Counted from the first letter of the stretch, positions 25,156-33,800 are shown. The stretch is DNA of 64,000 nt from Nocardiopsis_B mangrovi (GCF_042653925.1 NZ_JBHSFQ010000002.1:124001-188000); one strand, 5' to 3'. The notes: generated by a model not told the origin, from the sequence alone. Numbers and translations are program-made.

Positions 25156-26202
25156 ATGCCCGTGTTCCGAGATACCCGCCGCCGTCCGCGGGCGGCCCCG
25201 CCCGCGGAGGCGGCCCCTCCTCCCGGCGCCGATGTCCCGGCGATCCGCGCCATCGGCCTGCGCAAGGGCTACCCCGGGATCGAGGCGGTCCGCGGCATCG
25301 ACCTCACCGTCGGCCAGGGGGAGCTGTTCGGTTTCCTGGGGCCCAACGGCAGCGGCAAGACCACGACCATCGCCATGCTGTGCACGCTGGCCCGGCCCAG
25401 CGAGGGCCTCATCGAGATCGCCGGCCACGACACCATGGCCGCCCCCGGTGCGGTCCGCCGCCAGCTGGGGCTGGTCTTCCAGGAGAACACGCTCGACGGC
25501 GACCTGACCGCGCGGGAGAACCTGCGCTTCCATGCCGACCTCTACGGGCTGCCGCGGGCCGCCCTGCCGGGGCGGATCGCGGAGATGCTCGACCTCGCCG
25601 GGCTCGCCGAGCGGCGCGACAGCCTGGTGCGCACGTTCTCCGGCGGCATGCGCCGGCGCCTGGAGATCGCCCGGGGGCTGCTGCACCGCCCCCGGGTGCT
25701 CTTCCTCGACGAACCCACCCTGGGCCTCGACCCCCAGGCGCGGGCGAGGGTGTGGGAGCACCTGCACGAGGTCCGTGCGCGCGAGACCCTCACGGTCTTC
25801 CTGACGACGCACTACCTCGACGAAGCCGACCAGTGCGACCGCATCGCCATCGTCTCCGAGGGGCGGGTCGTCGCCCAGGGGACCCCCGGGGAGCTGAAGT
25901 CGGTCATCGGCGCCGACCGGGTGCACCTGCGGACGGGCGACGACCCCGCGGCAGCGCGCGACCTGCGCGAGCGGTTCGGGCTCGACCCCGTCCAGGGCCC
26001 CGACGGCGTCAGCGTCACCGCCGAGGACGGCGCCCGGCTCGCGCCCCGCCTGTGCGCCGGGCTCGACGTCCCCGTCTATTCGGTGACCGTGACCCGGCCC
26101 AGCCTCGACGACGTCTTCCTGCACCACACCGGGCACCGCATCCGCGACGGCTCGGCGCCGGGGGCGCCGGCACTCATCGCCCCATCGGGAGGACCCGGGT
26201 GA
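25156..26202 (+). CDS. cinT: ABC transporter ATP-binding protein (CinT-like, DrrA type)
   Basis: 348 aa from ATG 25156. Walker A GPNGSGKTT (about residue 61), Q-loop LVFQENTLDGDLTARENL, signature FSGGMRRRLEIARGL (about 162), Walker B VLFLDEPTLGLD (about 180) and the switch His in LTTHYLDEADQCDRIAI. The C-terminal regulatory tail is of the DrrA/ABC-2 drug-export kind, and the first about 35 residues form a Pro/Ala-rich extension. Position and overlap with the permease match the cinT-cinH exporter of cinnamycin clusters, so it should export the lantibiotic and perhaps contribute to immunity. Confidence 0.92.
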   Translation: MPVFRDTRRRPRAAPPAEAAPPPGADVPAIRAIGLRKGYPGIEAVRGIDLTVGQGELFGFLGPNGSGKTTTIAMLCTLARPSEGLIEIAGHDTMAAPGAVRRQLGLVFQENTLDGDLTARENLRFHADLYGLPRAALPGRIAEMLDLAGLAERRDSLVRTFSGGMRRRLEIARGLLHRPRVLFLDEPTLGLDPQARARVWEHLHEVRARETLTVFLTTHYLDEADQCDRIAIVSEGRVVAQGTPGELKSVIGADRVHLRTGDDPAAARDLRERFGLDPVQGPDGVSVTAEDGARLAPRLCAGLDVPVYSVTVTRPSLDDVFLHHTGHRIRDGSAPGAPALIAPSGGPG

Positions 26203-27071
26203 CCGGCACCTGGAACGCACCGACCGACGCCGCTCCGGGGGTCCTCGGCGGCCTGGCCGGCGAACTGCGCGCCGGGCGCATGGTCTGGCGGCGCGAGATG
26301 CTGCACTTCGTGCGCGACCCCGCGCGCGCGGTCCTGTCCCTGCTCCAGCCGCTGGTCTTCCTGTTCATCCTGGGCGTGGGGCTGTCACGGCTCTACGCCC
26401 AGGCCGGGGCCGGCTCCGCCCAGGGCGAGGGGTACCTCGTCTTCCTCTTCCCCGGGGTCCTGGTGATGGCCGCGCAGGTCCCCGCGGTCTCGGTGGGGGC
26501 CTCGATCGTCTGGGACCGGCAGAGCGGGTTCCTGCGCGAGATGCTGGTGGCGCCGGTGCGCCGCTCGACCCTGCTGTTCGGCAAGTGCCTGGGCGGGGCC
26601 ACCGTCGCCACCTGCACGGGCACCGCGGTCCTGGCCTGCGCCGGGCTGGTGGGCGTCCCCTACCGGCTCGACCTGTCGCTGCTGCTGCTCGCCGGGCTCG
26701 GGACCGCCGCGCTGGCCATGACGTCGCTGGCGGCCCTGGTGGCGGTGACCATCCGGCGCATCCAGACGTTCAACACGGTGCTCAGCGTCGTCATGACCCC
26801 GCTGCTGTTCCTGTCGGGGGTGGTCTTCCCGGTGGCGTCGATGCCCGCGTGGATGGCGCCCATCGCGCTGGCCAACCCGCTGACCTACGCCGTCGACGCC
26901 ATGCGCCGCACCATCGGCGACCGGCTCGCGGCGCCGCCGGGCGGGGCGCTGTCCGACCCGGTGGCGTGGGGCTCCTACCACCCCTCGGTGGCGCTCGAAC
27001 TCGGCCTGGTCGTGGGCTTCAGCGTGGCGGCCCTGGCGCTGGCCGCGCGCCGGTTCGCCCGGCCCGACTGA
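26199..27071 (+). CDS. cinH: ABC-2 type permease (CinH-like) for lantibiotic export
   Basis: 290 aa. The GTG start overlaps the ATPase stop (GTGA), preceded by GGGAGGA, so the two are translationally coupled. Six hydrophobic helices follow a short cytoplasmic N-terminus; WRREMLHFVRDPARAVLSLL and FLSGVVFPVASMPAWMAPIA are typical of the DrrB/ABC-2 fold. It is the last gene of the cluster; the next gene runs the other way and ends 48 nt later. The precursor has a signal-peptidase-like site and the ATPase has no peptidase domain, so leader removal must be by another enzyme. Confidence 0.9.
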   Translation: MTGTWNAPTDAAPGVLGGLAGELRAGRMVWRREMLHFVRDPARAVLSLLQPLVFLFILGVGLSRLYAQAGAGSAQGEGYLVFLFPGVLVMAAQVPAVSVGASIVWDRQSGFLREMLVAPVRRSTLLFGKCLGGATVATCTGTAVLACAGLVGVPYRLDLSLLLLAGLGTAALAMTSLAALVAVTIRRIQTFNTVLSVVMTPLLFLSGVVFPVASMPAWMAPIALANPLTYAVDAMRRTIGDRLAAPPGGALSDPVAWGSYHPSVALELGLVVGFSVAALALAARRFARPD

Positions 27072-27118
27072 CCGCCGCGCGCGGGCCGCCGGCCGCGCCG
27101 GTGCGCCGCGGAACGCGC

Positions 27119-28570
27119 TCAGCGGTCCTCGGCGGCGCGCCGGGCGCGCGGCTCCCAGCCGGTCTCGACCAGCCGCTTCTGCACGACGATCGCGCCAGTG
27201 AGCAGGACCGCCGCGATCGCCAGCGCCAGCACCACCCCGACCGCGTCGCCGCCGCGGAAGGCGTAGCCGACCGCGATCCCGAACCAGCCGAAGTCCGCGT
27301 CGCCGAAGGTGGTGTTGGCCGTTCCGAAGGTGCCCAGCACGCCGAGCAGGAACGCCGGCAGCAGGGTGATGATCACCCCGTTGGCGAACGCGCCGGCCAC
27401 CGCGCCGCGGCGCCCGCCGGTGGCGTTGCCGTAGACCCCGGCCGCCCCGCCGGTGAAGAAGTGCGGGACCAGACCGGGGAGGATGAGCGCGAGCCCGAGC
27501 ACGGGGTTGAGCCACAGCGCCATGACCGCCAGCGTCGCCAGCCCGCCGATGAAGCTCGACACGAACCCGATCAGCACGGCGTTCTGCGCGAACGGGAACA
27601 CGATGGGGGCGTCCAGGGCCGGGACCGCTCCGGGCACGACCCGCTCGGCGATCCCCTGGAACGCCGGGACCAGCTCGCCCAGGATGGTCCGCACCCCGTA
27701 CAGGATCACCGCCACCCCGATCCCGAACTGGAGGCCCTGCATCACCGACTGCATGAGGAAGTGGCCGATGGTGGGCGCGACGCCCTCGGCGGGCGGGAAC
27801 ATCGCCAGCGCCGCGCCGGTGCCTTCGCGCGCCCAGAACAGCAGCGCCACCGCGAGGTAGATCAGCACCATCGACAGCGCCGTGGCCACCATCGAGTCGC
27901 GGAGGAAGCGCAGGCCCTCGGGCAGCTTCATGTCCTCGGTGCTGCGGCTCCCGCGCCCGACGAGCTGGCCGGCGGCGCCCGCGGCGATGTAGCCCAGGGT
28001 CCCGAAGTGGCCGATCGCGATCTTGCCGTCGCCGCCGATCCGGCGGGTCCACGGCTGGGCCAGGGCCGGCAGCGACACCATCACCACCGCGAGCAGGACC
28101 GCGCCCAGCGCCACGGCGGCCGCGCCGGGCAGGTCGGTGGTCGCCAGGACCATGGTCAGCAGGGTGGCCATGAACAGGGTGTGGTGGCCGGTGAGGAAGA
28201 CGTAGTGCAGGGGGGTGAAGCGGGCCAGCACCAGGCTCAGCGCGAACCCGCTGATCATGATCCAGGCCACCTGCGCGCCGAACCGCTCCTGGGCGATGGC
28301 GACGATCGCCTCGTTGGTGGGCACGACCCCCTGGGCCCCGGCGGCGCCCTGGATCATCGCGCCGAGCGGATCCAGCGCGGCCACCACCAGCCCCGCGCCC
28401 GCACCGACCAGCAGGAACCCCAGGACGGCCTTGATTCCGCCGCCCACGATCTGGCCGACGGACCTGCGCAGGGCGATCAGTCCGGCCGCGGTGAGGAGCC
28501 CGACCATGTAGGCGGGGACGCTCAGCACCTCGTTGACGAAGAAGCGGGCGACGGCGACGATCCACTCCAT
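27119..28570 (-). CDS. ulaA: PTS ascorbate-type transporter subunit IIC (UlaA/SgaT family)
   Basis: 483 aa from ATG 28570. A polytopic membrane protein with the family stretches LLTAAGLIALRRSVGQIVGG, FTPLHYVFLTGHHTLFMATL and FPFAQNAVLIGFVSSFIGGL. It would move ascorbate or a related pentose-derived sugar acid through the membrane while IIB phosphorylates it. It is the last gene of a IIA-IIB-IIC operon. No Ula catabolic enzyme (lactonase, decarboxylase) lies alongside, so the real substrate is open. The C-terminal tail is cytoplasmic and Arg-rich. Confidence 0.92.
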   Translation of the reverse strand: MEWIVAVARFFVNEVLSVPAYMVGLLTAAGLIALRRSVGQIVGGGIKAVLGFLLVGAGAGLVVAALDPLGAMIQGAAGAQGVVPTNEAIVAIAQERFGAQVAWIMISGFALSLVLARFTPLHYVFLTGHHTLFMATLLTMVLATTDLPGAAAVALGAVLLAVVMVSLPALAQPWTRRIGGDGKIAIGHFGTLGYIAAGAAGQLVGRGSRSTEDMKLPEGLRFLRDSMVATALSMVLIYLAVALLFWAREGTGAALAMFPPAEGVAPTIGHFLMQSVMQGLQFGIGVAVILYGVRTILGELVPAFQGIAERVVPGAVPALDAPIVFPFAQNAVLIGFVSSFIGGLATLAVMALWLNPVLGLALILPGLVPHFFTGGAAGVYGNATGGRRGAVAGAFANGVIITLLPAFLLGVLGTFGTANTTFGDADFGWFGIAVGYAFRGGDAVGVVLALAIAAVLLTGAIVVQKRLVETGWEPRARRAAEDR

Positions 28571-28590
28571 TGGGGGCGCTCCTGCCGTGT

Positions 28591-28866
28591 CTAGCCGGGG
28601 AGGGCGGCGCTCAGCTTGTCGCGGATCTCGTCGCCGTCGATGAAGTTGTCGATGACCACGATCGGGATCCCGATGTCGCCGATCTCGTCGGCGAGCTCGC
28701 CGGAGGTCAGCACGAGGTCGGCGCCCGCCGCGGCGCCGCGCGCGGTGCCGATGTCGGCGACCTCGACGTCGGCGTCGAGCCCGAGCTCGTTCACCGCGCG
28801 CTCGGCGTTGCTCTTCAACAGGATGCTGGTGCCGATACCCATTCCGCACACGGCCAGGATCTTCAC
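28591..28866 (-). CDS. ulaB: PTS subunit IIB (UlaB/SgaB-like)
   Basis: 91 aa. The phospho-accepting Cys is in MKILAVCGMGIGTSILLKSN, followed by the flavodoxin-like fold of PTS IIB proteins (DVEVADIGTARGAAAGADLV; IPIVVIDNFID). It receives phosphate from IIA and passes it to sugar bound to IIC. It overlaps the IIA gene by 4 nt (ATGA) and lies 20 nt before IIC. Confidence 0.93.
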   Translation of the reverse strand: MKILAVCGMGIGTSILLKSNAERAVNELGLDADVEVADIGTARGAAAGADLVLTSGELADEIGDIGIPIVVIDNFIDGDEIRDKLSAALPG

Positions 28867-29333
28867 TCGGGGCTCGTCTCGTACTCGGTGATGATGGAGT
28901 GGATCCGCGCCGCGCTGGGGGCGTCCTTGAGGGAGGCCAGCCGCTCGGTGTCGGCGAGCATCCGGGCCAGCCGCGACAGTGCCGCCGAGTGGCCGTCGTG
29001 GTCGACCGCCGCCAACCCGATGACCAGGTACACGGGGTCGTTGTGGGGGTGCCCGAACTCCACGGGCGTGGCCAGCCCGGCCCAGGACAGCCCGGTCCGC
29101 AGGACGGCTTCGGAGGGGCGGGCGTGGGCGAGCGCGAGCCCGGGGGCGATGACGATGTAGGGGCCGTACTCGTCGACCGCGTCCTGCATCTGGCCGACGT
29201 AGTCCTCCGTGCCCACGCCGGTGGCGACCAGGAGTTCGCCGGCGGCGCGGATGGCCTCCCGCCAGTCGGACACGTGGATGCCGGTGACGATGGCCTCGAC
29301 CGGCAGCAGGCTCGACAGCGTCGGCTCTCCCAT
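28863..29333 (-). CDS. ulaC: PTS subunit IIA (mannitol/fructose-Ntr fold, UlaC-like)
   Basis: 156 aa from ATG 29333, which has AGGAGG 5 nt upstream. The PTS EIIA type-2 domain has its active His in IAPGLALAHARPSEAV, and GLATPVEFGHPHNDPVYLVI is the second conserved block. It takes phosphate from HPr and hands it to IIB. It is the first gene of the operon. An ACGTTA/TAACGT inverted repeat about 40 nt upstream may control it. Confidence 0.92.
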   Translation of the reverse strand: MGEPTLSSLLPVEAIVTGIHVSDWREAIRAAGELLVATGVGTEDYVGQMQDAVDEYGPYIVIAPGLALAHARPSEAVLRTGLSWAGLATPVEFGHPHNDPVYLVIGLAAVDHDGHSAALSRLARMLADTERLASLKDAPSAARIHSIITEYETSPE

Positions 29334-29373
29334 TGGCCTCCTCCTGGTCGTGAGGCGGTGCGCCACGTTCTCC

Positions 29374-29404
29374 ACGTTAGGCCGTGTTCGCACGAATGTA
29401 ACGT
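29374..29404. promoter_or_regulatory. Inverted repeat upstream of the PTS operon
   Basis: ACGTTA (29374-29379) and TAACGT (29399-29404) form a perfect 6-bp dyad with 19 bp between, just upstream of the IIA gene. The spacer holds TGTTCGCACGAATG. This is a plausible operator, but no regulator gene is adjacent. Confidence 0.35.
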
Positions 29405-29576
29405 AAGGCACTCTGCGGTGTCGCAGGGGCAAGTGTCCGGATTCGCCGCGCAATCGATACGGGCACGGCGCGGGGCGGGCGGGGCCCGGCGGCTGCCGCC
29501 GCCCCGTTCCCCGGTCGCGCCTCGCTCCGATGGCCCCGGGACCGCACCGGCCCGGGCCGCGCCGCGGCCCTCCGGC

Positions 29577-30257
29577 TCATCCCCGCCGGGTGATGCGCGA
29601 TGCGGTGCGGTCGCGGTGCTCCAGGCCGTCGCTGGTGGTGCGCGATTGGACGCGCATGAGTCTGCGGGCGTCGTCGGCCGCCCTGCGGGCGGCCTCGGGG
29701 CTGGCGGTGTGGCCGCGCGCGGCGGGGTCGTCGTGGGGCAGGCCCAGATCGGAGGGCAGCCCGATCCGGCCCACGATGCGCAGCTGCGCGGTCTCCTGCG
29801 CGGCCGAGGGGCGGATGTCGCCGGTGGACGACTTCCAGTTGCGCAGCCGGTGGTGGAGCCATTCGATCCCGGCGTAGCCGTCGCCGCGCGGCCACGGGGT
29901 GCCGTCGTGGCGGTGGGCCAGCGCGTGCAGGAGGTCGGCGACGGACCAGCCGGCGGAGAAGAACCTGGCGGCCTCGTCGCGTAGCGCGGGGAAGTCCACG
30001 CCGCGCAGCGAGGGGTCGCGTTGGCGCAGCAGTTCGCAGGCGCGGTGCACATCGCTGCGGGTGTGCACGGGCTGCCCGAGGGGGTCGGGGTCGGCGTCCT
30101 GGAGGAGGGCGTCCTCGACGGTCAGGACGACGTCGCCGCCGCCGCGGTTCTCCCAGATGCCCACCCGGTCGCGCGGCCACCCCTGGGACTCGGCCAGCGC
30201 GGCGGCGAGCCGCCGCAGGTCGAGGCCGTCGTCGGAGCTGATCCGGATCTCGGCCAC
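29577..30257 (-). CDS. Hypothetical protein, 226 aa
   Basis: Start GTG 30257 is chosen because GGAGGCGG lies just upstream; an upstream ATG at 30317 would add an unlikely Arg-rich stretch. The protein is soluble, and charged throughout. It has an N-terminal alpha/beta-looking part (AEIRISSDDGLDLRRLAAAL) and a conserved-looking aromatic segment (GYAGIEWLHHRLRNWKSST). The C-terminal third is polar and Arg-rich. I recognise no family. It is divergent from deoC and convergent with nothing obvious, so context gives no function. Confidence 0.6.
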   Translation of the reverse strand: MAEIRISSDDGLDLRRLAAALAESQGWPRDRVGIWENRGGGDVVLTVEDALLQDADPDPLGQPVHTRSDVHRACELLRQRDPSLRGVDFPALRDEAARFFSAGWSVADLLHALAHRHDGTPWPRGDGYAGIEWLHHRLRNWKSSTGDIRPSAAQETAQLRIVGRIGLPSDLGLPHDDPAARGHTASPEAARRAADDARRLMRVQSRTTSDGLEHRDRTASRITRRG

Positions 30258-30470
30258 GGTGCCGCCTCCCTCGTGCCGACGGTCGGGCGCACGCGCCCGC
30301 ACCCTTCCATCATGCACGATGCCGGCCCGGCGATGCCCGGGGCCGGATCAGGGATACTCCGGAAACCGCGCCATATATGCCGTGGTCCGTGCGTGGCATC
30401 ATGGGGCCGTGATCTCCGGCGCCGGGCCACCGGCGCCGCCGCCGCCGACTTCGACGAGGGTGGTCCGCCC

Positions 30471-31415
30471 GTGCCCCATTCCGCACCAGCGCCCGACACG
30501 GCGGCGACCAACGCCTCATGGCGGGCGCTCCTGCACGGGCTTCCCGGCGTCGACGAGGTCGGAGCCCGTGCCCGCGCCGCCGACCTCGCGACCCGCTCGA
30601 TCAAGACCACCGCCAAGGCGCACGCCATCGACCTGGCCATCCGCATGGTCGACCTCACCACCCTCGAAGGCGCCGACACCCCGGGCAAGGTCCGCGCGCT
30701 GTGCGCCAAGGCGGCCCACCCCGACCCCGCCGACCCGTCGGCGCCGCGGGTGGCGGCGGTCTGCGTCTACTCCGACCTGGTCGCGGTGGCGGTCGAGGCA
30801 CTGGACGGCACGGGGGTGGGGGTGGCGTCGGTGGCCACCGCCTTCCCGGCCGGGCGGGCGCCCCTGGAGGCCAAGCTGGCCGACACCCGCCGCGCCGTGG
30901 CCGACGGCGCCGCCGAGATCGACATGGTCATCGACCGGGGCGCGTTCCTCTCGGGCGACTACCGCAAGGTCCACGACGAGATCGCCGCGGTCAAGGAGGC
31001 GTGCGGGCCGGCCCACCTCAAGGTCATCCTGGAGACCGGCGAGCTCGCCACCTACGACAACGTCCGGCGCGCCTCCTGGCTGGCGATCCACGCGGGAGCG
31101 GACTTCATCAAGACCTCCACCGGCAAGGTCGCCCCCGCCGCGACGCTCCCGGTCACGATGATCATGCTGGAGGCGGTGCGCGACCACCACGCCGCCACGG
31201 GCCGCCGCATCGGGGTCAAGCCGGCCGGGGGCATCCGCACCACCAAGGACGCCGTCCGCAACCTGGTCCTGGTCAACGAGGTCGCCGGGCCCGCCTGGCT
31301 CGACCCGGGCCTGTTCCGCCTGGGGGCCTCCAGCCTGCTCAACGACCTGCTGATGCAGCGGACCAAGCTGAGCACCGGCGCCTACCCCGGCCCCGACTAC
31401 TTCACGCTGGACTGA
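30471..31415 (+). CDS. deoC: Deoxyribose-phosphate aldolase
   Basis: 314 aa from GTG 30471. Class I aldolase splitting 2-deoxyribose-5-phosphate to glyceraldehyde-3-phosphate and acetaldehyde. Signatures: VDLTTLEGADTPGKVRALC, VASVATAFPAGRAPLEAKLA, EIDMVIDRGAFLSGDY, KVILETGEL and the Schiff-base Lys in GADFIKTSTGK. IGVKPAGGIRT holds the second Lys. It starts an operon with two aldehyde dehydrogenase genes, which could oxidise the acetaldehyde. This is consistent with the nucleoside salvage genes further downstream. Confidence 0.95.
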   Translation: MPHSAPAPDTAATNASWRALLHGLPGVDEVGARARAADLATRSIKTTAKAHAIDLAIRMVDLTTLEGADTPGKVRALCAKAAHPDPADPSAPRVAAVCVYSDLVAVAVEALDGTGVGVASVATAFPAGRAPLEAKLADTRRAVADGAAEIDMVIDRGAFLSGDYRKVHDEIAAVKEACGPAHLKVILETGELATYDNVRRASWLAIHAGADFIKTSTGKVAPAATLPVTMIMLEAVRDHHAATGRRIGVKPAGGIRTTKDAVRNLVLVNEVAGPAWLDPGLFRLGASSLLNDLLMQRTKLSTGAYPGPDYFTLD

Positions 31416-31426
31416 GAGGCCGAGCA

Positions 31427-32866
31427 GTGGACGAGCAGACCTTCGCGTACGCGCCGGCGCCCGAATCGCGCTCGGTGGTGTCGCTGCGCCCGAGCTACGA
31501 GCCGTTCATCGACGGCGCGTTCGCCCCGGCCGCGACCGGTGACCACATCACCACGGTCAACCCGGCCGACGAGGAGCCGCTGGCGGAGGTGGCGGTGGCC
31601 GGCGACGCCGACATCGACCGCGCGGTCGCCGCGGCCCGCCGCGCCTTCGACACCGTGTGGGGCCCCATGAGCGGGGCCGAGCGGGGCAAGTACCTGTTCC
31701 GCATCGCCCGCATCCTCCAGGAGCGCTCCCGCGAGCTGGCGGTGCTGGAGACCCTGGACAACGGCAAACCGATCAAGGAGACCCGCGACACCGACCTGCC
31801 CCTGGTCGCCGCGCACTTCTTCTACCACGCGGGCTGGGCCGACAAGCTGGGCCACGCGGGGCTCGGCCCCGACCCGCGGCCCGTCGGCGTGGCCGCCCAG
31901 GTCATCCCGTGGAACTTCCCCCTGCTGATGCTGGCCTGGAAGATCGCCCCGGCGCTGGCCGCGGGGAACACGGTGGTGCTCAAGCCGGCCGAGACCACCC
32001 CGCTGTCCGCGCTGGTGTTCGCCGAGATCTGCCAGGAGGCCGACCTCCCCCCGGGGGTGGTCAACATTGTCACCGGGGCCGGCGCCACCGGCCGCGCGCT
32101 GGTCGCCCACCCCGGCACCGACAAGGTCGCCTTCACCGGGTCCACGGAGGTGGGGCGCGAGATCGCGCGCGCGGTCGCGGGCACCGGCAAGCGGGTCGGC
32201 CTCGAACTGGGCGGCAAGGGCGCGAACATCGTCTACGACGACGCCGCGCTGGACCAGGCGGTCGAGGGCATCGTCACCGGCATCTTCTTCAACCAGGGGC
32301 ACGTCTGCTGCGCCGGGTCGCGGCTGCTGGTGCAGGAGTCCGTCGCCGACGAGGTGCTGCTGCGGCTGCGGGCCCGCATCGAGCGGCTGCGGCTGGGCGA
32401 CCCGCTGGACAAGAACACCGACATCGGCGCCATCAACTCCGCCGCCCAGCTCGACCGGATCCGCGCGCTCGCCCGGGCGGGGAGCGACGAAGGGGCCGAG
32501 GGCTGGTCCCCCTCCTGCGCGCTGCCCGAACGGGGCTACTGGTTCCCGCCCACGGTCTTCACCGGTGTCAGCCAGGCGCACCGCATCGCCCGCGAGGAGA
32601 TCTTCGGGCCGGTGCTGTCCGTCCTCACCTTCCGCACCCCCGACGAGGCCGTCGCCAAGGCCAACAACACCCCCTACGGCCTGTCGGCGGGGGTGTGGAC
32701 GGAGAAGGGGTCGCGGATGCTGTGGACAGCCGAGCGGCTGCGCGCCGGCGTGGTGTGGTCCAACACGTTCAACAAGTTCGACCCGGCCAGCCCGTTCGGG
32801 GGCTACAAGGAGTCCGGCTACGGCCGGGAGGGCGGGCGCCACGGACTGGAGGCTTACCTTGCCTGA
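31427..32866 (+). CDS. NAD(P)-dependent aldehyde dehydrogenase
   Basis: 479 aa from GTG 31427, 11 nt after deoC. A full-length ALDH: the Asn of AAQVIPWNFPLLMLAWKIAP, cofactor Lys in NTVVLKPAETTPLSA, GSTEVGREIA, the general-base Glu in GLELGGKGANIVYDD, and the nucleophile Cys in NQGHVCCAGSRLLVQ. It probably oxidises acetaldehyde or another short aldehyde released in deoxyribose breakdown (inference from the operon). It overlaps the next ALDH-like gene by 8 nt. Confidence 0.93.
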   Translation: MDEQTFAYAPAPESRSVVSLRPSYEPFIDGAFAPAATGDHITTVNPADEEPLAEVAVAGDADIDRAVAAARRAFDTVWGPMSGAERGKYLFRIARILQERSRELAVLETLDNGKPIKETRDTDLPLVAAHFFYHAGWADKLGHAGLGPDPRPVGVAAQVIPWNFPLLMLAWKIAPALAAGNTVVLKPAETTPLSALVFAEICQEADLPPGVVNIVTGAGATGRALVAHPGTDKVAFTGSTEVGREIARAVAGTGKRVGLELGGKGANIVYDDAALDQAVEGIVTGIFFNQGHVCCAGSRLLVQESVADEVLLRLRARIERLRLGDPLDKNTDIGAINSAAQLDRIRALARAGSDEGAEGWSPSCALPERGYWFPPTVFTGVSQAHRIAREEIFGPVLSVLTFRTPDEAVAKANNTPYGLSAGVWTEKGSRMLWTAERLRAGVVWSNTFNKFDPASPFGGYKESGYGREGGRHGLEAYLA

Positions 32867-33800
32867 CTCGGCCGAGCACGACGCCGCGACCGGTGCCGGC
32901 GCCCCCGCGCCGGCCGCGGGTACCGGCGCCGCGCCGCAGGCGGCGGGCCGTCTGGCGGTCCGCAAGACCTACAAGCTCTATGTGGGCGGGGCGTTCCCCC
33001 GCTCGGAGTCGGGGAGGTCCTACGCCGTGACCTCGCACCAGGGCGGCCACCTGGCCAACGCCGCGCTCGCCTCCCGCAAGGACGCGCGCGACGCCGTCGC
33101 CGCCGCCCGCAAGGCGTTCGCCGGGTGGTCGGGGCGGACCGCCTACAACCGCGGGCAGATCCTCTACCGGGTCGCGGAGATGATGGAGGGCCGCAGTGCG
33201 CAGTTCGCGGCCGAACTCCGCGACGCCGAGGCGACCGCGCCGGGCGACGCCGAGCGGACGGTGTCGGCGGCGATCGACCGGTGGGTCTACTACGCGGGGT
33301 GGACGGACAAGTTCGCCCAGGTCATCGGTGGTGCCAACCCGGTATCGGGGCCGTACTACAACCACTCCGCGCCCGAGCCCACCGGCGTGGTCGCGATCCT
33401 CGCGCCGCCGGAGTCGCCGCTGCTTGGCCTGGTGTCGGTCATCGCGCCGGTCATCGCCACCGGCAACACGGCCGTCGTCGTCGCCGCCGAGGACGCGCCG
33501 CTCCCGGCGGTCACCCTGGCCGAGGTGCTGGCGACATCGGATCTGCCGGGCGGTGTGGTCAACGTGCTCACCGGGCGGGTCGCGGAACTGGCGCCGCCGC
33601 TGGCGGCGCACGGCGACGTGAACGCGCTCGACCTCGCGGGCGCCGGCGGGCTGGCCGCGGAGCTGGAGCGCGGCGCCGCCACCACGCTCAAGCGGGTCCT
33701 GCGCCCCGGGCCGGGCACCGACTGGCGGGCCGACCCCGGGATCGGGCGGCTCTCGCGCTTCCTGGAGATCAAGACCGTCTGGCACCCTATCGGTACCTGA
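32859..33800 (+). CDS. Truncated, probably non-catalytic aldehyde dehydrogenase paralogue
   Basis: 313 aa from TTG 32859 (GGAGG upstream; start inside the end of the previous gene). An Ala/Gly-rich N-terminus leads into the ALDH N-terminal and NAD domains (KTYKLYVGGAFPRSESGRSY; ATGNTAVVVAAEDAPLPAVT). It stops after FLEIKTVWHPIG, roughly 165 residues short of a normal ALDH. The catalytic Asn region reads LAPPESPLLG instead of PWNFP, and the Cys-bearing segment is absent. The frame is clean, so this looks like a maintained short paralogue, perhaps a structural partner of the full-length enzyme. The stop overlaps the convergent GrpB gene. Confidence 0.85.
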   Translation: MPDSAEHDAATGAGAPAPAAGTGAAPQAAGRLAVRKTYKLYVGGAFPRSESGRSYAVTSHQGGHLANAALASRKDARDAVAAARKAFAGWSGRTAYNRGQILYRVAEMMEGRSAQFAAELRDAEATAPGDAERTVSAAIDRWVYYAGWTDKFAQVIGGANPVSGPYYNHSAPEPTGVVAILAPPESPLLGLVSVIAPVIATGNTAVVVAAEDAPLPAVTLAEVLATSDLPGGVVNVLTGRVAELAPPLAAHGDVNALDLAGAGGLAAELERGAATTLKRVLRPGPGTDWRADPGIGRLSRFLEIKTVWHPIGT

